47,710 nt of DNA from Bacteroidales bacterium (GTDB lineage Bacteria > Bacteroidota > Bacteroidia > Bacteroidales > UBA932). The notes beneath the pieces were generated by a model that did not search any database, was not told the DNA's origin, and saw nothing but the letters and a program-made list of their open reading frames with translations. Every line of letters starts with the position of its first letter. Within the stretch, counting starts at the first letter, position 1. Made by a program: the position numbers and the translations under genes. The stretch covers positions 1 to 47,710 of the forward strand of contig JAQYTJ010000045.1 in the NCBI GenBank assembly GCA_028724885.1, in the 5' to 3' direction. Of the stretch, positions 1 to 6,972 are shown one piece after another.

Positions 1-135
1 ATAATAATGGTTCGCGCTGCAAAAGCATCCGGACTGAGCCCCATGCATTGGTCGCAGGATGCCGGCGGCGGAAATCGTACTCATTTCCCTCTCTCCTAAT
101 TTCCGGCTTTTCCTCCCGTCATGTTTCGGGCAATC

Positions 136-217
136 GCCTCCAAATACCGCTTGGAGAACCGTTCGTTCCAAGGTGAGCACATTCATTCATTACACAGGAT
201 TTTGGACTTGACCCATT
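136..217. repeat. Dispersed repeat, copy 1
   Basis: This stretch matches 23250-23332 with about 11 differences in 83 aligned positions. Both copies contain a 6-bp hairpin with a 7-base loop; here the arms are CTCCAA (138-143) and TTGGAG (151-156). In the other copy the arms are CTCCGA and TCGGAG, so one A-T pair has become G-C while the pairing is kept. No terminal inverted repeats or transposase are visible. The rest of 1-390 holds no gene I can support. A short open frame on the minus strand from 84 leaves the window edge and cannot be judged. Confidence 0.7.
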
Positions 218-390
218 GCATCACTAATCAAGCAGATTGGCTCACTCTCGTCATGCAGCAACTCACAAAGCGCAGTCAATGAAGAGAACAGATCCCTAAT
301 CAATGGATTTGTTTTCTATCCAGAAAAATTATCTGCTAAGCCAGCTATTTGTTTAGACTGAAAATGCTATTGCCTGACAGTTATCAGAGG

Positions 391-636
391 CTAGCCGAGT
401 GCATTTGACAGTTCAGCAATAGACCGAAGCGTAAGATTAGGAAAGCCCATAGTCCAACGGGATACAACAGCCTCGCTCTTGCCAAGTTTCTTTGCCAAGT
501 CACGCTGTGTCATATTCTTTTCGCGGAGGATAGCATCGATACGTGCTATAATTTCAGCCGACAACTGAACTCCCATTAGAATTTCAGGGGAAACAGCTGA
601 TACTTTCTCCTTGAACCAGTCTTGCTTTTTTTTCAT
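391..636 (-). CDS. Small XRE-family helix-turn-helix protein, HigA-like
   Basis: An 81-residue protein made almost entirely of one helix-turn-helix domain (about residues 27-81). Visible are a TQRDLAKKLG helix and the recognition helix SEAVVSRWTMG, both usual for the Cro/C1 (XRE) family. Such short proteins are DNA-binding regulators, often the antitoxin of a HigBA-type pair. The start ATG overlaps the stop of an upstream open frame (ATGA at 633-636), so the two were probably translated together. That upstream frame looks broken, so this may be an orphan antitoxin or a remnant regulator. The protein ends right after the fifth helix, slightly short for the family, so C-terminal truncation is possible. 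The surrounding kilobase has no other intact gene. Confidence 0.75.
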   Translation of the reverse strand: MKKKQDWFKEKVSAVSPEILMGVQLSAEIIARIDAILREKNMTQRDLAKKLGKSEAVVSRWTMGFPNLTLRSIAELSNALG

Positions 637-936
637 ATCTCAAATGTAACATCTTCAATTCCATCGAGGGAACGCTCTTCAATCCGAACATATCCCTTGT
701 CGATACTCTCGTTCAATATTTTCTTAAATCTCTGCAAATAAAGAACATATCCGAACAATTTCGGATCTTCTTCATAAGTCTGGGTGGTTTTAGCGCCGCC
801 ATTTCCGAGGATTAAATCTGTTCAGATAATCAATAAAGGCGGAGTTTTCCTCCCTCAATGGGTATTGTAGCAACGCTGTCCTGCACTTGCACTCCGGGCG
901 AAAGAAACGCTCCAGTGCACCTACATTGAGGATGGC
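633..936 (-). pseudogene. Broken ORF upstream of the XRE gene
   Basis: Two overlapping open frames on the minus strand cover this stretch, and neither has an ATG. The upstream frame (936-790) runs into a TAA. The downstream frame (821-633) begins after a TGA and ends in a TGA overlapping the XRE start codon. Joined by one frameshift near 800-815 they would give a protein of about 100 residues, rich in charged residues and ending in an acidic tail. The family is not recognised; by position it could have been the toxin or partner of the XRE protein. The rest of 637-1037 holds nothing else I can support. Confidence 0.3.
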
Positions 937-1037
937 TTATCAGGCAGGGTGAGCAATGGGTATGGATGAATATATTGATTATCAGCTATATAGGAAGCGT
1001 CTCCGCTCTCCCTATCCGTCACGCAGGTCTAGTAGGC

Positions 1038-1823
1038 TCAGTATGTATGAATGCTCATGCCTTGCGCTGAGGGGAGGTAATTTATTCCCCACCAGCAAAT
1101 CTGAAGGAGGATGAATGCGAATATCAGAAGGGCGTAGCAGTATTGCTGATCCTTGACGTGCTTCCTCGCATGCAGGTACAGCAGGTATGCCATCCAGGTA
1201 ACTGCGGCCCAGGTTTCTTTCGGGTCCCATGTCCAGTAGTCTCCCCAGGCTTCCTTCGCCCATAGGGCGCCCATCACTATTCCCATCGTCAGAAAAGCGA
1301 ATCCGATGCTCACTAGCGCATAGCAGGCGTCGGAATCCTTCTTGTCAATAGGGCGGTCGTTCGAATCACGGTGCCAGAGGTAGCCTGCGAATATTGCGGC
1401 TGCTCCCATGAGAGCATAGGCTATCATGTACACGATCACGTGCGGGACGAACCATGGACTTTGCAGGGCTGGCATGAGATTCTCGCCGTGGATTTCAGGC
1501 TTGAATATGTTCACGCAGACGAATACCAACGACAGCAGGGTAGTGAACGACATTATCCATTTGTAGCGGTAGGCGATGAATATGATGGTGCCGATGAGCG
1601 ACAAGAAGAACGAGTACCACAGCCGGGTTTCGCCCATCGTCCTCATCGGAGGCCTGCCTAGAGCAATCCAGAGGCAGATGATATAGGCTAGGAATATTCC
1701 AGAACCTGCGATGGAGATGGCAATGGCAGGTCTGTCGCCTTTTTTTGAATATGATAGCAAGCTTCCAGCTACCCAGAATAGGGAAGCGCCGACAGCGAAA
1801 TATGCGAATAACTCCCAGATCAT
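1038..1823 (-). CDS. ccsA: Cytochrome c biogenesis protein CcsA (CcmF/CcsA haem-handling family)
   Basis: A 261-residue polytopic membrane protein with about eight hydrophobic segments. The signature of the family, the tryptophan-rich WWD-type motif WGDYWTWDPKETW, lies near residues 193-205; it binds haem on the outer side of the membrane. Conserved histidines flank it (for example HVIVYM near residue 128). In system II, CcsA and ResB/CcsB together export haem and attach it to CXXCH motifs of apocytochromes c. The start overlaps the ResB stop by four bases, so translation is coupled. It is the last gene of the five-gene operon whose first gene encodes a tetraheme cytochrome, the obvious client. 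Length is normal for a stand-alone CcsA. Confidence 0.9.
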   Translation of the reverse strand: MIWELFAYFAVGASLFWVAGSLLSYSKKGDRPAIAISIAGSGIFLAYIICLWIALGRPPMRTMGETRLWYSFFLSLIGTIIFIAYRYKWIMSFTTLLSLVFVCVNIFKPEIHGENLMPALQSPWFVPHVIVYMIAYALMGAAAIFAGYLWHRDSNDRPIDKKDSDACYALVSIGFAFLTMGIVMGALWAKEAWGDYWTWDPKETWAAVTWMAYLLYLHARKHVKDQQYCYALLIFAFILLQICWWGINYLPSAQGMSIHTY

Positions 1824-2701
1824 GCCTTAACCTCCTTCCTTGCCGCCTTGTCAATGAACATGAATATACAGCCAATCAGCAGGCCCCAGAGGCCTATTTG
1901 CGTGATCGGCCACATCGGGTCCATGACAACGTTCAGCACGCTGTATTCGCTATCTTTGCCTTTCGAGACATCGTAGCCCGACTGATAAATCTTCCATGAG
2001 GCGAACCTTGCTGGGTGATTAACTCTAACGCTCGCCAGCTTGCTCCCTTTGTCAGAGGTGATCTGAATCTTGGACAGAAATTCTTTAGGCTGATGCGTTC
2101 CCTCATATTCCTCCATCTGGAAATCCTCCAGTTTTATGCTGAACGGCAGCTGCAACGAGTTTCCTTCGGCATCAATAGCTGTGTTTTGCGTCTCGCCTTC
2201 ATTTATCTGGATGTAGGCGGTCTTTCTGGCTCCGACTCCGCAAATTCCGGCAACCAAAATTGCGAATATGCTCCAGTGGAAGATTGCCATGGCAGACAAT
2301 TTCTTAATTTTCAGGTCAGTGATGGCCTGGATGCCGATAAGAACAGTGAAATAGATTAGCAGTAGCGCAAAGACCCAGGAGGTTTTCATGTCATGGAATC
2401 CTAACGCACCAAGGATTCCCCGTCCGCCTCCATTTTGCGGTATGAGTCCGAAGAAGAGAAGAAGGATAACCAGAACGCACATCGTCACGATGCGGCTTTC
2501 CGCACCGGAAATGCTCCTAGCGAACTTCCATCTCTCCTTCAAGAAATACAGAAAGAGATGAAAGGCCAGAAGCAGGGCCAGGCAAACCCACACATTGCCT
2601 CCGGCATGTATCTCGCCGAAAATCAATTGCAGCGCCACGCCTGCAATGAAAAGCACGACGCAGCGCCACAACGCTTTTGCATATTCACCGAGTGGCTTCA
2701 T
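1820..2701 (-). CDS. resB: ResB/CcsB-like cytochrome c biogenesis protein
   Basis: A 293-residue membrane protein: three or four N-terminal hydrophobic segments, a periplasmic domain from about residue 155 to 265, and a final membrane helix followed by a basic tail. This is the layout of ResB/CcsB, the partner of CcsA in system II cytochrome c maturation, which holds haem and apocytochrome in a reduced state for ligation. It is shorter than ResB of Gram-positive bacteria but normal for Bacteroidota. It begins 6 bases after the stop of the isomerase-like gene and overlaps ccsA by four bases. Function is assigned from topology and from the adjacent CcsA, since ResB sequences diverge strongly. 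Confidence 0.85.
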   Translation of the reverse strand: MKPLGEYAKALWRCVVLFIAGVALQLIFGEIHAGGNVWVCLALLLAFHLFLYFLKERWKFARSISGAESRIVTMCVLVILLLFFGLIPQNGGGRGILGALGFHDMKTSWVFALLLIYFTVLIGIQAITDLKIKKLSAMAIFHWSIFAILVAGICGVGARKTAYIQINEGETQNTAIDAEGNSLQLPFSIKLEDFQMEEYEGTHQPKEFLSKIQITSDKGSKLASVRVNHPARFASWKIYQSGYDVSKGKDSEYSVLNVVMDPMWPITQIGLWGLLIGCIFMFIDKAARKEVKA

Positions 2702-2707
2702 TCAGCC

Positions 2708-3628
2708 TTAGGCTTGTTCCCACTGGGAGCGGAGAAGATTGACGGCTGCGGTCAGGGTCTCTTTGCGATCGCCTTTGGTTCCGCACTCGAATGAGACGTA
2801 ATTCTGATACCCTATCTCTTTTAGAGCCTTGAATCCGTCCACGTAGTTGTCTTTCTCGCCGTCTTCCCCAGGCATCAGTCTTCTGCCTCGACTGGCGATA
2901 TGGACGTGCTGCAGGTATTTGGTGCCGGCTGACATGAATGCGCCGTAGTCAGATGTCTCTTCCTGCATGTGCCAAAAATCGCCCATGCATTTTACGCCTG
3001 CGCTATCTGCATCGCGGCAAATTGCGGCTGCATCAGCGACCAGGCGAAGGTAAAATGCCTCTTTGCGATTCAGAGGCTCCAAGATTATCGTGGTGTCATG
3101 CTGCAGGGCATATTCTCCCAGTTCGTGCAGTTGCTCGCAGAGGAAATCCCTAGTCTCAAGCGAATGAGGCTTGCAAGGCTTCTGCCCGTTGAAAGCTGGC
3201 ACCATGATGACTCCCGTGGAGCCAAGAGCTCCGGCGGCATCGATTATCTGACGCATCGTCGTATCGAAAGACTCTTTCACGGCCGGATCTTCGGCCAGAA
3301 TAAAGCCGTCAAAGCCCGCGCAGATGGCAGATACATTTATGTTCCTGCCCTTAAGCGCGTCTTGGAGTTCCGTGATTCTGTCCCCGAGTCCTCTTCCGCT
3401 CGGCTCGAACCCGACGACACCCAAGCTCTCTAGGAAGTCTAGCTTCTCATTCAGGCTTTCTCCCGGAGTCACGCCTTCCTGGCATGAAATATTCAGCACT
3501 CCCTGAACCTTATTATCAGACTTCCCTTTGGAGCCGCTTTTAGCAGCACAAGAAACTGCAAGGGATGGAGCCGCAGCAAAAGCGGCCATCCCAAGCAGAG
3601 ATCTGTTTATGAATTGTTTTCTATCCAT
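2708..3628 (-). CDS. Exported sugar isomerase/epimerase-like TIM-barrel lipoprotein
   Basis: 306 residues from the chosen start, which lies 4 bases after the upstream stop; a longer in-frame ATG at 3721 lies inside the neighbour and would spoil the signal peptide. The N-terminus has an R-K pair, a hydrophobic stretch and a lipobox ending LAVSC, so it is probably a lipoprotein facing the periplasm. The R-K in place of R-R makes Tat export uncertain. The rest is an AP-endonuclease-2 (xylose-isomerase-like) barrel with the usual metal ligands visible: E in LEPLNR, D in GDFWHM, H in HVHIA and E in SFECG. The family isomerises or epimerises sugars or keto-sugars. Pairing with a Gfo/Idh/MocA oxidoreductase suggests both act on the same oxidised sugar; the substrate is unknown. 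Confidence 0.85.
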   Translation of the reverse strand: MDRKQFINRSLLGMAAFAAAPSLAVSCAAKSGSKGKSDNKVQGVLNISCQEGVTPGESLNEKLDFLESLGVVGFEPSGRGLGDRITELQDALKGRNINVSAICAGFDGFILAEDPAVKESFDTTMRQIIDAAGALGSTGVIMVPAFNGQKPCKPHSLETRDFLCEQLHELGEYALQHDTTIILEPLNRKEAFYLRLVADAAAICRDADSAGVKCMGDFWHMQEETSDYGAFMSAGTKYLQHVHIASRGRRLMPGEDGEKDNYVDGFKALKEIGYQNYVSFECGTKGDRKETLTAAVNLLRSQWEQA

Positions 3629-3632
3629 ATAT

Positions 3633-4997
3633 TTACTCTTTGTGAGCTTCGCCCGGCACAGGAACAGTGTACTTGGACATATCCATAGGCCCGAGCTCAA
3701 GTTTCTCCGGCATGTAGTCAAGCTCGGAAGCGCTTATCTCGTCCCATTTTACAGTCTTTCCTGTGTAAGCGGCCTCGCGACCCATGACTCCTGCAAGAGA
3801 AGAAATGCCTGTCTCGCCAGCCTCCACGTGTGCATCGCCCTTGCGGATGTGGTTCACCCAGTCCACATGCTCTAGCACGTAAGGGTTGAACTGATTGAAT
3901 TCGGCCTGAGCTGCCTCTTTGTCATATTTCCAAAGCTCGTTGCCATCGAGGTCTCTGATTGTGAAGTCTTGGCTGTTCCAAGAACCTTTGGTTCCCTGGA
4001 TGAATTCGCTCACGTTGTTGCTGCAGCCGTCTATCTGGCGGCACATGCTGTGGAGATGCACGCCGTTCTCGAACTCGAAGTCGATGCTGAAGTTGTCGTA
4101 CTGGTCGCCTGTGATTCTGCGCTGACGGCTTCCGAAGCCTGTCGCTGCCACAGGGTGCATGCCCGTCATCCAAAGGAACACGTCTATGTTGTGCACGTGC
4201 TGCTCAACGATGTGGTCGCCTGAAAGCCATTTCCAGTTCACCCAGTCGCGGATCATCCACTCCATGTCGCTCCAGCCTTTTTCTCTGCTGCGATACCAGA
4301 GCATGCCCTGGTTCCAGTAAACGTTTCCTCCTGTGATTCTTCCAATCATGCCTTCCTGAATCTTCTTGAAAGACTCAACGTACTCGCGCTGATGATGGCG
4401 CTGAGTTCCGGTCACGACTGAGAGGCCCTTGGACTCAGCCTGCTTTGCGGCTGCCATGATGGTGCGGTACCCCTTCGGATCGACTGCAATAGGTTTCTCG
4501 AGAAATGAATGCACGCCTTTGGAGGTGGCATACTGGAAATGCGCTGGACGGAACACCGGCGGGGTGGCGATGATGACCATGTCCACGCCGGAATCGATGA
4601 CCTTCTGATACGCATCGAAGCCTACGAAACAGTGATCGTCGGCGACTTCCTGTCCCTTCTCCTTAAGTTTGCCCTTCAGAGAGTCTATCCTGTCCTGGAA
4701 TACGTCTCCCAGAGCAGTCACGGTGATGCCGTCGGCTGCCTCGAGAAGATTCTCCACGGCACCGGATCCTCTTCCGCCGCAGCCGATGACTCCGGCTTTC
4801 AGAGCCTTTCCTTCGATTGCCTTGTCAGGAAGATCTGGAACGTAATATTCTTCTGGCTGCCTCAGCGGTTCGTTCGCATTCTTGGATGAAGAACCACCCT
4901 TGCATGCAGATACAATTGCTGGCACGCCAATCAGACCTGCTGCGCCAAGCAGGGATGATGTAGTCAGGAAATTCCTTCTGTTCATCTTGTCGCTCAT
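3633..4997 (-). CDS. Tat-exported Gfo/Idh/MocA-family oxidoreductase (lipoprotein)
   Basis: 454 residues. The N-terminus carries a twin-arginine motif (NRRNFLT) followed by a hydrophobic run and a lipobox ending VSAC, pointing to Tat export and lipid anchoring. Next comes a Rossmann fold (GVIGCGGRGSGA, about residues 67-78) and the family's catalytic EKP motif in FLEKPIAVDP near residue 167. The C-terminal substrate domain includes GDHIVEQHVHNIDV near residue 260. Tat export fits proteins that leave with NAD(P) already bound. Known exported relatives oxidise sugars or glycosides to 3-keto forms. There is no cytosolic route to reoxidise the cofactor outside the cell, so a quinone- or cytochrome-linked acceptor is expected, and the operon offers one. 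The substrate is not evident. Confidence 0.9.
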   Translation of the reverse strand: MSDKMNRRNFLTTSSLLGAAGLIGVPAIVSACKGGSSSKNANEPLRQPEEYYVPDLPDKAIEGKALKAGVIGCGGRGSGAVENLLEAADGITVTALGDVFQDRIDSLKGKLKEKGQEVADDHCFVGFDAYQKVIDSGVDMVIIATPPVFRPAHFQYATSKGVHSFLEKPIAVDPKGYRTIMAAAKQAESKGLSVVTGTQRHHQREYVESFKKIQEGMIGRITGGNVYWNQGMLWYRSREKGWSDMEWMIRDWVNWKWLSGDHIVEQHVHNIDVFLWMTGMHPVAATGFGSRQRRITGDQYDNFSIDFEFENGVHLHSMCRQIDGCSNNVSEFIQGTKGSWNSQDFTIRDLDGNELWKYDKEAAQAEFNQFNPYVLEHVDWVNHIRKGDAHVEAGETGISSLAGVMGREAAYTGKTVKWDEISASELDYMPEKLELGPMDMSKYTVPVPGEAHKE

Positions 4998-5046
4998 TTC
5001 TTATTAGTTTTTAAGTTAAAGTATTATATGTATTAGAATGATTGTC

Positions 5047-6579
5047 CTAATCTATGCCTTCAGGAACCTCGCAAACTATCCTGAATCCAATGCCTTTGAC
5101 GTCTGAGTACCACCAGATGCTCTTAGGATTCTGAGGGTCAGTCTTCAGCCAGGCATCGTTTTCCGTATGGCCTCTGGAAGAGCATCTTACGTCGGCTGCA
5201 TCGCTCGCATAGTTGCCGCCTCTGACAACATATTCGCTTCCATCCGAAGGCCCCTTAGGGTCGGCCTCCCCGTCTTTCAATTTAGAATAGGCATCTTCTT
5301 GGTACCAATCAGAGCAATATTCAAGCGCATTTCCTAGCATATTCTTTAGCCCAAAAGGATTGGCGCCTATTTTTTCAGGCTCGGCAGTTTTCCCATCGCT
5401 GTCTTCGGAATAAACCACATAGCGAGCTATCATGGCAGTATCGATGCCGAAAATCCTGTTCCACAGGCATTCGTTACTGAATTTTTTAGGGTTGCCCTCG
5501 AAGAAATACGGAGTGCTGGTGCCACCTCTGGCGGCATATTCCCATTCGGCTTCCGTCGGAAGCCGATATTCCTTTCCAGTCTTCAGCGACAGCCACTGGC
5601 AGAATGTCTCGGCAGCATAATGAGTCATCGTTATGGCAGGCCTGGTACCCATGCCCCAGCCTTGATCCGGAAAACCGAATGGCGGAGTAGGCCCGCTTAC
5701 TGCATCTACGTCCGGCCTGGAATTGTTAGCGTAGACCTTTTCCGGAGGTGTGCGCCCCTCTGACATGGTCTCGTTGTAGAATGCCCAGTACTGGTTCCAG
5801 GTCACTTCTGCCTCGCTCATGAAGAAGCGTGATATTTTCACGTTCTTCTGCGGCCCTTCGTCTTTTTTATGGAATGGCTCTCGCTCGGAACTGCCTATGG
5901 TGAAATCGCCGCCTGGAATAGCTATCATATTAATTGATGCGCCCGTGCCGGGAACTGTCTCAGTGAAGTTTTTGAATGCTGTCACAACTGTGGCTGAATC
6001 ATAAATTATTCCGCTATTCACTTCAACTGGCTCGGTCATCTTCATGTGCTTGTAGTTAGGATTGTAGTGCCCTGCGTCCAAATGGCAGCTGATGCATTGC
6101 AGATTCAGCTTTTTCGCATTCTCTTCGTAATAAAGATGAGCGGTCACCCCATCGTCTGACATCCCTTCCGGAAATAGGTTCACGTGGCATTTCTCGCATG
6201 ATGAGTTGTAGACAGTTTTCACTGCGTGTTCCAATTCGCCCATCTTGGCGAAATCTAGTTCTTCCTTGTCCTTCGTCCAATATGCCCAGAAATCTTTTGC
6301 CCCCATTTTCGCCTTTGCCATCATGTATTTAAGCACACCCTCTTCCTCCGGCGGCAGATGGCATGCGGCGCAGTCTGTGACTGTCCCGCTCTTGCTGTTG
6401 TAGTGCATGGACTTCTTCCAGGCCGCATCTGCTTCTTCGTGAATATGGCAGCTCATGCAATATTCATTGGTGGAAGTCTTCACCATTTCGGAGTGGAAGA
6501 AAATAAACAATATGAATCCTATCGCGATGCCACCGAGACCGATTAAAAGAATATGACGAGTTCGTTTTTTGCCAGGCAT
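5047..6579 (-). CDS. NapC/NrfH-like tetraheme cytochrome c fused to a formylglycine-generating-enzyme-like domain
   Basis: 510 residues in two parts. Residues 1-30 are a membrane anchor with basic N-terminus. Residues 40-170 hold four CXXCH haem sites (41-45, 70-74, 128-132, 162-166), as in the quinol-oxidising NapC/NrfH family. From about residue 215 to the end is an FGE-sulfatase (SUMF1/EgtB/PvdO) fold, with the PGGDFTIGS opening, RLPTEAEWEYAARGG, GNALEYCSDW and a final GFRIV. Only one cysteine (in DVRCSSRG) sits where true FGE enzymes have a catalytic pair, so formylglycine synthesis is unlikely. No nrfA-type nitrite reductase gene follows. First gene of the five-gene operon; by inference it passes electrons between the quinone pool and the periplasmic oxidoreductase. 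The role of the second domain is unknown. Confidence 0.85.
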   Translation of the reverse strand: MPGKKRTRHILLIGLGGIAIGFILFIFFHSEMVKTSTNEYCMSCHIHEEADAAWKKSMHYNSKSGTVTDCAACHLPPEEEGVLKYMMAKAKMGAKDFWAYWTKDKEELDFAKMGELEHAVKTVYNSSCEKCHVNLFPEGMSDDGVTAHLYYEENAKKLNLQCISCHLDAGHYNPNYKHMKMTEPVEVNSGIIYDSATVVTAFKNFTETVPGTGASINMIAIPGGDFTIGSSEREPFHKKDEGPQKNVKISRFFMSEAEVTWNQYWAFYNETMSEGRTPPEKVYANNSRPDVDAVSGPTPPFGFPDQGWGMGTRPAITMTHYAAETFCQWLSLKTGKEYRLPTEAEWEYAARGGTSTPYFFEGNPKKFSNECLWNRIFGIDTAMIARYVVYSEDSDGKTAEPEKIGANPFGLKNMLGNALEYCSDWYQEDAYSKLKDGEADPKGPSDGSEYVVRGGNYASDAADVRCSSRGHTENDAWLKTDPQNPKSIWWYSDVKGIGFRIVCEVPEGID

Positions 6580-6602
6580 ATCACTCTCCGAGCTTAATCT
6601 TT

Positions 6603-6610
6603 CAAATTTA
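6603..6610 (-). promoter_or_regulatory. Predicted -7 element for the cytochrome operon
   Basis: On the minus strand this reads TAAATTTG, a full match to the Bacteroidota -7 consensus TAnnTTTG, 23 bases upstream of the start codon at 6579. Only a weak T-rich -33 element is seen about 19 bases upstream of it. It lies just downstream of the rpsU terminator, which supports a new transcription unit here. Confidence 0.5.
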
Positions 6611-6644
6611 GGAATTTTTCCATTAAGATAAAACCATAGGAATA

Positions 6645-6671
6645 CAAAAAAACCGATCCAGAAGGATCGGC
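6645..6671 (-). terminator. Intrinsic terminator of rpsU
   Basis: A perfect 7-bp stem (CCGATCC at 6653-6659, GGATCGG at 6664-6670, loop AGAA). On the minus strand it is followed by seven T. It lies 22 bases beyond the rpsU stop codon and separates rpsU from the cytochrome operon. Confidence 0.9.
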
Positions 6672-6692
6672 TTAAAAATATTCATGACAAAA

Positions 6693-6887
6693 TTATTGAT
6701 CTTCCTGAAGCCTGAGGTGTTGAACGTAGATGGCCTTCATCTTAGCATTCCTCCTTGTCACGGATGGCTTCTCGAAATTCTTGCGTGCGCGCAGCTCACG
6801 AATTGCGCCTGTCTTCTCGAATTTTCTCTTGAATCTCTTCAGCGCTCTTTCGATGTTTTCCCCATCCTTTACTGGAACTATGATCAT
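6693..6887 (-). CDS. rpsU: 30S ribosomal protein bS21
   Basis: 64 residues, basic, with the family opening MIIVPVKDGENIERALKRFKRK (given in part) and a run of lysines and arginines. bS21 binds the platform of the 30S subunit near the anti-Shine-Dalgarno end of 16S rRNA. Work in Flavobacteriia has shown bS21 to help hide that end, and rpsU mRNA there keeps a strong Shine-Dalgarno site. The same is seen here (6897-6905). The gene has its own promoter and terminator, so it is a monocistronic unit divergent from the ATPase gene. Length and start are normal. Confidence 0.97.
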   Translation of the reverse strand: MIIVPVKDGENIERALKRFKRKFEKTGAIRELRARKNFEKPSVTRRNAKMKAIYVQHLRLQEDQ

Positions 6888-6896
6888 AGCAGTTTT

Positions 6897-6905
6897 ACCA
6901 CCTCC
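6897..6905 (-). promoter_or_regulatory. Strong Shine-Dalgarno site of rpsU
   Basis: On the minus strand the sequence AAAAGGAGGTGG lies upstream of the rpsU ATG, with the GGAGG core at 6905-6901 ending 13 bases before the start codon. Most genes in this window have A/T-rich leaders and no such site, so this one stands out. It matches the published idea that rpsU is regulated by how exposed the anti-Shine-Dalgarno sequence is. Confidence 0.85.
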
Positions 6906-6921
6906 TTTTCTTTTGTGTCTG

Positions 6922-6953
6922 CAAAGTTATCATAATTTTATTAAATTTGCTAA
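6922..6953 (-). promoter_or_regulatory. Predicted promoter of rpsU
   Basis: The minus strand has TAACTTTG (6929-6922), a full -7 match, and TTAG (6953-6950) 20 bases upstream, three of four bases of the -33 element TTTG. The transcript would begin close to the Shine-Dalgarno site, giving a leader of roughly 30 bases. It overlaps a plus-strand TAAATTTG (6942-6949) that could serve the divergent ATPase gene. Confidence 0.6.
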
Positions 6954-6972
6954 AACTAAAGAATATTTTTTT

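Noticed and set aside
136..217. Part of a group II intron domain V or a tRNA, suggested by GAACCGTT-like bases
   Set aside because: The paired arm and GAAA tetraloop of domain V are missing, there is no reverse transcriptase gene, and no cloverleaf or TTCGA-type arm can be drawn.
2435..2794. Plus-strand open frames inside the ccsA-resB and hydABC regions
   Set aside because: They lie opposite well-supported genes with family motifs, show no domain, and follow from the codon pattern of the sense genes.
5047..5940. True formylglycine-generating enzyme activating a sulfatase
   Set aside because: Only one of the two expected active-site cysteines is seen and no sulfatase gene is in the window.
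5047..6579. Nitrite ammonification (NrfHA) as the role of the first operon
   Set aside because: The cytochrome resembles NrfH, but no NrfA pentaheme gene is present in the window; the neighbours are sugar-type enzymes. It remains possible only if nrfA lies elsewhere.
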